From: Aedes albopictus
Taxonomy: Eukaryota > Arthropoda > Insecta > Diptera > Culicidae
Length of the DNA stretch: 64,000 nt
Assembly (NCBI RefSeq): GCF_035046485.1
Contig: NC_085137.1
Coordinates: forward strand, 11,052,252-11,116,251
Reading direction: 5' to 3'
Shown here: positions 11,901 to 20,900 of the stretch, in pieces
How positions within the stretch are numbered: position 1 is the first letter of the stretch
Layout of the letters: each line of letters begins with the position of its first letter
The notes under the pieces: model-generated
What the model saw: only the letters and a program-made list of their open reading frames with translations
The model's database searches: none
Told to the model about the DNA's origin: nothing
Translations under genes and position numbers: made by a program

Positions 11901-14900
11901 ATTCGGTAACTGCAACGTCAGATAGGCGTCAACAACCCATCAATTGACATTAAATGAACGAAAAATTCATTCGATTGTTCATTTGGGCTAACTTGGCGCA
12001 CTGTTTTGACGGATAGCGGTGCGATAACTGCAAATTTGTTGCACTTACCGGACTTGCAGTTAAAAAGCAATGCAGTTAAACCGTTTGCACCGACCGAACG
12101 TCTACTGTAGTAAGTAACACTATGTGTTCAGAATTAGGCCCACGGCTTCTTATGGTGTCCATAATTAGGAACACGTCGTTCACAAACAAAAATATGTCTA
12201 GATCAGAGACTGGAAGTTATTATGAGATTTAATTTATTTTATACATTTAGCTAGACAACAAACACACTTGATGGTAATGTGAAGCATTATCTCTACCAAC
12301 AAGAACATCCATTTATTTTAGTGTTTGTTGTGAGATTCCCTTAACCGTTCAGAATATGGGTACCGCACGGTAATTGTAAGATTGCAACTGAAAACTATTA
12401 ATAAACTTTTGAACTACTGTTCCAATTACAACAACTGTTATGTAAAAAAACAACTGGATAGCTGTTGTTTTTTTTTACATAACAGTTGTTGTAATTGGAA
12501 CAGTATTGCGCAGTTCCCACCCAACTGGACCCCTTTCGCACTTAGTATAAGTGCGGGATCGTGAATAAAACTGCGATTTTGCATCGAATCGTTTCGGTGT
12601 CTTCTGCGCACTTATTCAGCACTTTGTAATGCATAAGTGCGCAGAAGACACCGACACGATTCGATGCAAAATCGCAGTTTTATTCACGATCCCGCACTTA
12701 TAATAACTGTGGAAGGGGTCCAGTGGAGTGGGAAATGCGCAATAGTTCAAAAGTTTATTATGATAGTTTTCAGTTGCAATCTTACAATTACCGTGCGGTA
12801 CCCATATTCTGAACGGTTAAGGGAATCTCACAACGAACACTAAAATAAATGGAAGTTCTTGTTGGTAGAGATAATGCTTCACATTACCATCAAGTGTGTT
12901 TGTTGTCTAGCTAAATGTATAAAATAAATTAAATCTCATAATTGGGTTTTTAAATCAAGAAAAAATTAGTGAAAGCACCTTTTTCTGAGCCACTATGATG
13001 TTTTTCAGATTTTTAAAACAGTTTGATACCTAAAAACAATTTCAAAGAGATTTTTGAAATCACCTTTTGACAGCTTGGCAACTGTTTGACAGCTCCGCCC
13101 AGTACAAAATGCGATGAGGGGTGATTCGATAAATCGCTCCCATACAAACTTCAAACTGATTTTAAAAAAGGGTTCCCGGGCACCAAAATTCATGAAAATT
13201 TGGATTTCGGCTCAGTTTGGCATGCAGATTCAGAATATAGAATTATATCTGCTACCATGGGTACGAGACCGAGCATGAATCGCAGTAGCCATGGTCGAGA
13301 TGATGCAGATTCAAAGTGAAAATTTTTGACATTCTAGTTTTGCCTTCCGAATAAATAAGACGTTCATTGTAACTCTTTCTTTTACTAAAGAATAATTGAA
13401 GAAGGTAACATTTGGCGACGAGATTCAAGCCTGAAGATCCTCAAGAATGTCCCGGAAGAACGACCATCAAGCCGAATCCGAAACCGGAGCATGGGGAGGA
13501 GAATTTTCGATGCCGGAAATGATGCGTCAAGTGGCTCAGCAGAACAACCGCTTGCTGATGCTGTTGGAGCAAATCACCGGTAACCAGGAGGCGACAACCC
13601 AGCGAAGCGCTCCAGAGAAGATTCTCGAATCCCTTGCCTCCAACATCAAGGAGTTCCACTTCGACCCGGAAAATGGCCTAACGTTCGACCGCTGGTTTTC
13701 GAAGTACAAGGATCTGTTCCGGCAAGATGGCAGAAATTTGGATGACGCTGCGAAGGTAAGGCTCCTGCTGCGCAGTCTCAGCGTCCCGGTGCACGAAAAG
13801 TTCCTGAACTACCTCCTGCCATCACACCCACGTGATTTCACCTTCGACGACGTTGTGGCAAAGCTGAAGCAGATTTTCGGCCAACAGAAATCTCTGTTCA
13901 GCAAGCGCTACGATTGCCTCAAGCTCGAGAAGAGTGAAGCCGACGACTTCGTTTCGTATGCCGGAATCGTCAACCGGCAATGCGAGGATTTCGAACTGCA
14001 GAAGCTCACCGTCGACCAGTTCAAGAGTCTGGTGTTCATCTGCGGTCTCAAATCGACGAAGGACGCCGACGTCAGGACTCGACTTCTGTCCAAGCTCGAG
14101 TCCGATCAAGCTGACACCATCAACCTGGAAGGCCTGGTCACCGAATGCCAACGCCTGTCGAACCTCAAGCACGACACGGCGCTGGTGGAGAAGAAACCGA
14201 CATCTTCAGCGGTGCAGGCAGTACGGCACTCAAGAAAGCAGCCGTCCTACCAGCAGAAGTCGTCAGCCGACGGTAAGACACCCCCATCCCCTTGCTGGCA
14301 GTGCGGCGCGATGCATTTTGTGAAGGACTGCCAGTTTTCCAAGCACACCTGCAAACAGTGTGGGAAAACGGGCCACAAAGAGGGCTACTGTGGTTGCTTT
14401 TCAAAAACTTCCACGGAGTCCAGCGGCGAGAAGAAAACTGGTGCGAAGAAGAAGTCATTCAACACGAAGGTCATCCAAACCGTACAGCAGGTTCGTAGCC
14501 GTCGGAGGTTCGTCACCGTCATCTTCAATCAAAAATCAGCCAAACTGCAATTGGATTGCGGTTCCGACATCACCGTCATCAGCCACCGAACATGGAAAAT
14601 GATTGGAGCACCTCCATCATCACCAACCAGCGTGGAAGCATCAACGGCATCAGGGGAACCACTAGAGCTGATCGGCGAATTCACTTGCCCGATAACCGTC
14701 GGGGACACCACGTTGGCAACGGTCTGCTACATCACATCGGTTGCAGATCTGAACGTCATCGGACTGGACTGGATGGACGCATTCGATCTCTGGTCGAAGC
14801 CGCTTGCTGCCTACTGCAAACAGGTGAATAGTTCCAATTTCTCGCTCTCCTCTGATCAGCACTTCCTCACGCAATACCCGGAAGTTTTTCAGGACAGTCT

Positions 14901-17900
14901 GGGCCACTGCACGAAAACCAAGATTTCGTTGACCTTGAAGCAACACGCCCTACCAGTTTTTCGACCGACTCCAACAGTCGGACATCATCACACCCGTGGA
15001 TTTTTCCGACTGGGCGGCACCTATCGTCGTAGTCAAGAAACCCGGCGGCAAGGTGCGGGTATGTGCCGATTACTCCACTGGGCTCAATGCGGAACTCGAA
15101 AGTAACAACTATCCTCTTCCAACGCCGGAGGAGATCTTCAGCAAAGTGTCTGGCAGTCGAATCTTCAGCATCATCGACCTGTCGGACGCATACCTGCAGG
15201 TGGAGGTCGACGACGAGTCCAAGAAGTTGCTGACCATCAACACCCACCGAGGCTTATTCCGGTTCAATCGTTTGGCACCAGGTGTCAAATCAGCCCCCGG
15301 CGCGTTCCAGCAGCTGATGGCGAAGATGGTAGCCGGTCTACGCGGCGTAGAAGTTTTCCTCGACGACATTCTGGTGCACAGCAAGACGCTCGAGGAACAC
15401 AACCGAATCCTGCACATGCTCTTCCGGCGCCTGCGTGAATATGGTTTTCACCTGCGAGTGGAAAAATGCCGGTTCTATCAAGATCAGCTCAAATACCTCG
15501 GACACATCATCAGTGCCAGGGGTATCCAACCGGATCCAGCGAAAATTGCAGCGATTTCGGAGATGCCTGCTCCAACCGACGTGTCCACATTGCGCTCATT
15601 CCTGGGTGCAGTCAATTTCTACGGGAAGTTCGTCCGTGAGATGCATCAACTACGCCATCCGTTGGACAACCTGCTCAAGAAAGACACGAAGTTCGTCTGG
15701 AATCGAGAGTGTCAGCACGCTTTCCAAAACATCAAGCGCTTGTTGCAGTCAGATCTTTTGCTCGTTCACTACAATCCAGAGCAAGAGATCATCGTAGCGG
15801 GGGACGCTTCCAAAACAGGCATCGGTGCGGTCATTCTGCATCGTTTTTCGAACGGCACCATCAAGGCGGTATCGCACGCTTCAAGATCACTGTCCGCAGC
15901 AGAGCAGAACTATAGCCAGATCGAAAAGGAAGCACTGGCATTGGTTTTCGCTTGTACGAAGTTTCACCGCATGCTGTGGGGTCGCCGTTTCACATTGCAA
16001 ACGGACCATCAGCCGTTGCTGCGAGTGTTCGGTTCCAAAAAGGGCATTCCCGTGCATTCCGCAAATCGACTCCAGCGATGGGCCCTGACGCTGTTAGGGT
16101 ACGACTTCCAAATCGAATACGTGGCAACGCAAGACTTCGGCTACGCTGACGTGCTGTCTCGACTGATTAGCAATCACCAGAAGCCCGAAGAAGAAGCAGT
16201 CATCGCCGCAGTTCGAATTGAAGAAGATGTCAGTTCCTGCTTCCACGATTCGTTCCAACATTTGCCAGTCACCTACGAGATGCTCAAGGCCGCCACCAAG
16301 AAGGACACCGTGCTGCAAAAGGTAATTTCTTTCGTTCAAGGTACCTGGCCGGCGCGCTGCGAAGGCATCCAAGACATCGAGGTTAGATCGTTCTTCAGCC
16401 GTCGTGATTCCGTAATCGACGGTTGCCTCATGATGGTCGACCGAATCGTGGTTCCAATGTCCCTTCAAAAACGAATCCTCAAGCAAGTACACGAAGGACA
16501 CCCTGGCATCGAGCGGGCAAAAGCAGTTGCTCGTGGAATCGTGTTCTGGCCGACGATGGATGAAGACATCACCAGCTACGTCCGCCGGTGCTCGAGCTGT
16601 GCAAGTGCTGCCAAATCTCCGCCACAAGCTCAACCACAACCATGGCCTCGCGCTGAGGGACCGTGGCAACGCATCCACATCGATTTTACTGGACCTGTGG
16701 ATGGAATGTACTATGTATTTAGTAATGGTGGATTCTTTCTCCAAGTGGCCGGAGATTCTTCAAACTCGTTCTCCTACAACCTCTACTACCATCGCTTTCC
16801 TGCAAGAAGGTATCTCTCGATTCGGAATCCCTTTGGTCATCGTTTCCGATAACGGAAGTCAATTCACAAGCGCTGATTTCCGTACGTTTTGCGAAAAGTT
16901 TCGAATCGTCCACATCCGAACAGCGCCCTACCACCCACAATCAAACGGGCAAGCGGAAAGGTTTGTGGATACGTTGAAGAGATCGCTCAAGAAAATCGTC
17001 GGGGGAGGAGAAACATCAACTGCTAGCGCACTGCAAACGTTCCTGTATGTATACCGATCCACTCCGTCAACGGTGTTGAACGGTAAGTCTCCTGCCCAGA
17101 TCATGCTTGGACGACCGATGAGGACAACTTTGGACCTGTTGCGACCATCACCGAAACCCGATTTCCAGCCACAGCAGTCAGGTAAACGAAGTTTCTCGGC
17201 AGGTTCCAAAGCATTCGCCAAGGTCTACTCTTCAAACGAGAACTGGAAGTGGATGCCTGGAACCATTCTCGAAGCAATCGGGAGTGTGAGCTACAATGTT
17301 CTGCTGGATTGTCAAGTGGGCCGACGCAAGGTTCTGCGCTCACATGTCGACCAGCTCCGTTCAAGGATGGAAGAAGCCGTTCCAGTTGAACCAGCGCCGC
17401 TGTCCATCTTAATCGACGATTTTGGCCTTTCCGCAAACCAAGCTACACAGCCCCGGCGAAGCGAGTCGCCGGCCGTCGTATCAGATCAGCAGTCATTCCC
17501 TGAAGAAACTGTTGAGTCATCCGTGATTGTTCCTGAAGAAACTCTGTCGATTGAAGAAGAAGAAACTCTATTACCGACGGAAAACAGTCTGCCCATCCAA
17601 ACATCAACACCCGTGCAGCCAGTATCGCGACGTTCAGAGCGCTCAATCCGGCCGCCGAGGAGATTGGCTGATTTCCACTGCTATCAACTCAAAGGGGGAG
17701 ATGCTACCATGGGTACGAGACCGAGCATGAATCGCAGTAGCCATGGTCGAGATGATGCAGATTCAAAGTGAAAATTTTTGACATTCTAGTTTTGCCTTCC
17801 GAATAAATAAGACGTTCATTGTAACTCTTTCTTTTACTAAAGAATAATTGAAGAAGGTAACAATATCAACAGCGCTAAAGAAGCCAATTGAAGGTTATTG

Positions 17901-20900
17901 AATAGAAAGAATTGATTGCTGCTCACATCAATATTTAGGGATTCCGGAAAGGAAGAATAATTCTTGTGAGGCACGAAATTTCTCAAAAAATGCCATAAAA
18001 GTTTAAATATTGTGACCTTAGGATCATTGAAAAACATGAGTGGGTGAATTTCGACGCATAATTTCTTCCAAGAAAAGGAAATTCGCTGATGAACAAAAGA
18101 AAAAAATCGAATAAAGTTTACATTGGAATTCGGCCACAGTAATATAACATTAACAATGGATTCATTCAGTTTCAGCAGTCAAATTTCATGTGACATTTAG
18201 ACAAACTTTACAATCAACATGCATAAATCCATCAACATATGAAGTAACAAACATCAAGCATCGAAGGGAAACTTGTTTTTTTACCTGGTAACTAAATTGC
18301 TTGAAATTTCTACTTGTGATTTTCACGGAACTTGTTACCTGCAGTTTTGGTGTAATAATCACTTGGCCCTGGTCTTAGTTTATATCTTCCAGAAAGCTTT
18401 GATTTCAGACTTGTGGCCGATGTACTATGCAGTAATGATTGGAATAGCTGAATGTATAAGCAATGGCAAACAGTTCTGTTAAAGTCAGGTCTCAAAGTCA
18501 TCTGATATAGTTATACCACAAACGAATTCATCAAATGTTCAGCATATAAATTTAATTTTTCAACAATTTTGAGGTCACTATTCAGTCACTTTTTTGATTA
18601 TTTTGGTCACTAATGTCACTATTATTTTGCCACCTGAACGCTACCAGCCCTGTAATCACAAGTAATCTTGGTAATCCGAAGTAATCAATGGTAATCTTGG
18701 TAATCAATAAGTAATCATAAGTAATCAAGGTAATCACAAGTAAGCATGGTAATCCGAAGTAATAATTAATAATCTGAATAATCTTAAGTAATCAATAGTA
18801 ATTTTGGTAATCAATATGTAATGAAGGTAATCACAAGTAATCATGGTGATCAGAAGTAATCATCAATATTCCGAGGTAATCAATGGTAATCAAATGCAAT
18901 CAACTAGGTATTCAACGGTACAACCAAACAAAGGAATCATGAGTAATCATATGATAATCATAGGTAATCTGTGTAATCAGCAGTAATCTTGGTAATCAAT
19001 AAGTAATCACAAGTAATCAAGGTAATCACAAGTAATCATGGTCTGACTGGCAGCATCCGTGACATCCTGTGCAACAATACAGTGCCGATCCGTTCGTTGG
19101 GAGCTCGTTAGATGGGCTATCTCGTTGGTTGAATGTTCACTGGTTGGGACAAAACCCAACTAAAAAGCACTGTCAGAGTCAAAATCGATGTCAAAACGAG
19201 TTTGACGTCTGACCGCCGCTGCATCGCAGCTCCTATATAGAATTTTGCACCGAAATTTAAGCTCAATTTTCTCTCCAAGAGAGAAAAGAACGGCAACGAA
19301 TGAGAATCGAAACAAATCACCGGAAAATGTCAAAATTCGCGTGAGAGGGAAAAGGATGGGACGAACGAGAATGAACCGAACGTTCATTCGTGACGTCACC
19401 TTGCAGAATTCTATACAGAACGTTTGTGCAAGTATGTGAGTGTTTCGTGAAGTATTTCTCGTCACTTGCGTGTGCCTAGAGCATTTTGATCAGTTGTCAG
19501 TTGCCCCAACGAACGCACACGATTCGCTGATCGGGGCGCAGTCGTGACCCAACCAGGGAATCCAGGCCAGCGTCATCCGTTTTTTGCAAGATTCTGGACT
19601 TTATCCTTAGATCTAATTCTGTTTTTACCCTAGGACATTAAAAATCGTCATTGGTGAAAATTGTATATTAATTTTCGTCAACAACTCAATAATTATTTGT
19701 ACGCGCCCATACATCTCCTTCCAAATCCTTTCGGTGTTTTCGGCGCAGTATTCCTTGGCCAACTTATTGTACACTCAGGAAAATTGCCTCATACTTAATG
19801 GCAAATATACATGTGCCAAACCACATCCAAAGTATATGCAACCAATACCCGATTACGCAGGCAAATTAGCGCATGAATAGTATGTGCTCTAAATTGTACG
19901 AGTCGCTGCTGTATGGTGCCTCATCAAATGTATGAGTCGCACTAATAAAAAAAAACATTTGTTTACCCCCATTGCAAAAATCCATGTCCCGGATACATAG
20001 AAGGAATGAAGATTTTTTTCCCAGTGTAGAAGACACCATAACGATTAAACATACCAGCGGAGGTCTATTAGCGATTTTGCCCCTTTTTCGTTCTCTATTT
20101 TCTTGCAACGGGTAATAATCAACGGTGTAGGAATGAGAAGTCTTGACTGATTGTTGGTTGAAACAAGAATAAATATTTTATTGACTGTCATCATTAGCAT
20201 TATTTCTACATGGCTTCCTAGATTGTTCCAGCATACTGAGATCCTACAATCGGTTTACGTTGTTAAGTGACTTCCTCTATTGTTTTGGACGTATAATTAT
20301 TTTTTTACTCTTACTTACTCATAAGGCGCCATTCACAATTAACGTAACGCTCTAGGGGGAGGAGCGAGTATGGCCAAGCGGTATACAGTCCATACAAAAA
20401 ATAGGTTTTTTATACAATAAAGCGTAACGGGAAGGAGGAGTGGTAAAAAACATCGGTTTTAGCGTTTCATAATAAACGGATGCTGCCTAAAAGGCTGTTT
20501 TCAGTTCAGAAGGAAATTCTGAACCTATTATAATGCATGGGAAATTCTTTTCCCGAATCGGCCAAGAAACCGATTTTCTTCGATCTCGTACTCAGTTGCG
20601 AAGAAATGACAATTCAAATGGCAGTCACCGTAGAAAGTTTCTGCCAGGAATCGATCAAGAAATTTCTTGAGTGATTTCTTTTGGACACGAAACTTATCTG
20701 AAGACAGAATAATTTATAAGATACTCTGAATTTTCCAGGTTTTGTTTACCAAGGGTTAGATACGTTTATTTTCTATAGTAAGTTCGTTTCATCTTTTATA
20801 ATCTTTTAATGCATGGTGTTCTCGTAATGCTTCGTAGCTTTAACACAGTATCCAAGATAATACTGAATTTTAGTTTGCTAATTCGAGTAGAAATCTTCAG

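Larger units (their letters stand above)
13250..17862 (+). mobile_element. Ty3/gypsy LTR retrotransposon, young but defective
   Basis: 161-bp LTRs (13250-13410, 17702-17862) that I read as identical, TG...CA ends, and a 5-bp TSD ATATC (13245-13249, 17863-17867). A primer-binding-like TGGCGACGAG lies 3 bp after the 5' LTR, and the purine tract AAAGGGGGAGA abuts the 3' LTR. The internal region encodes gag-pr-RT-RH-IN without an env. Short LTRs and two CCHC knuckles suggest the mag lineage (inference). Identical LTRs mean a recent insertion, yet pol carries two frame breaks. Confidence 0.92.

Noticed and set aside
13822..14172. Antisense and shifted ORFs across the gypsy and WDR75 coding regions
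   Set aside because: Shadows of GC-rich real coding sequence; no domain or start context.
3400..18660. One large transposon bounded by the inverted GTAATCA/GTCAC repeats at ~3.4 and ~18.6 kb
   Set aside because: The two ends are fragments of a dispersed repeat without matching TSDs, and the interval contains many independently bounded elements.
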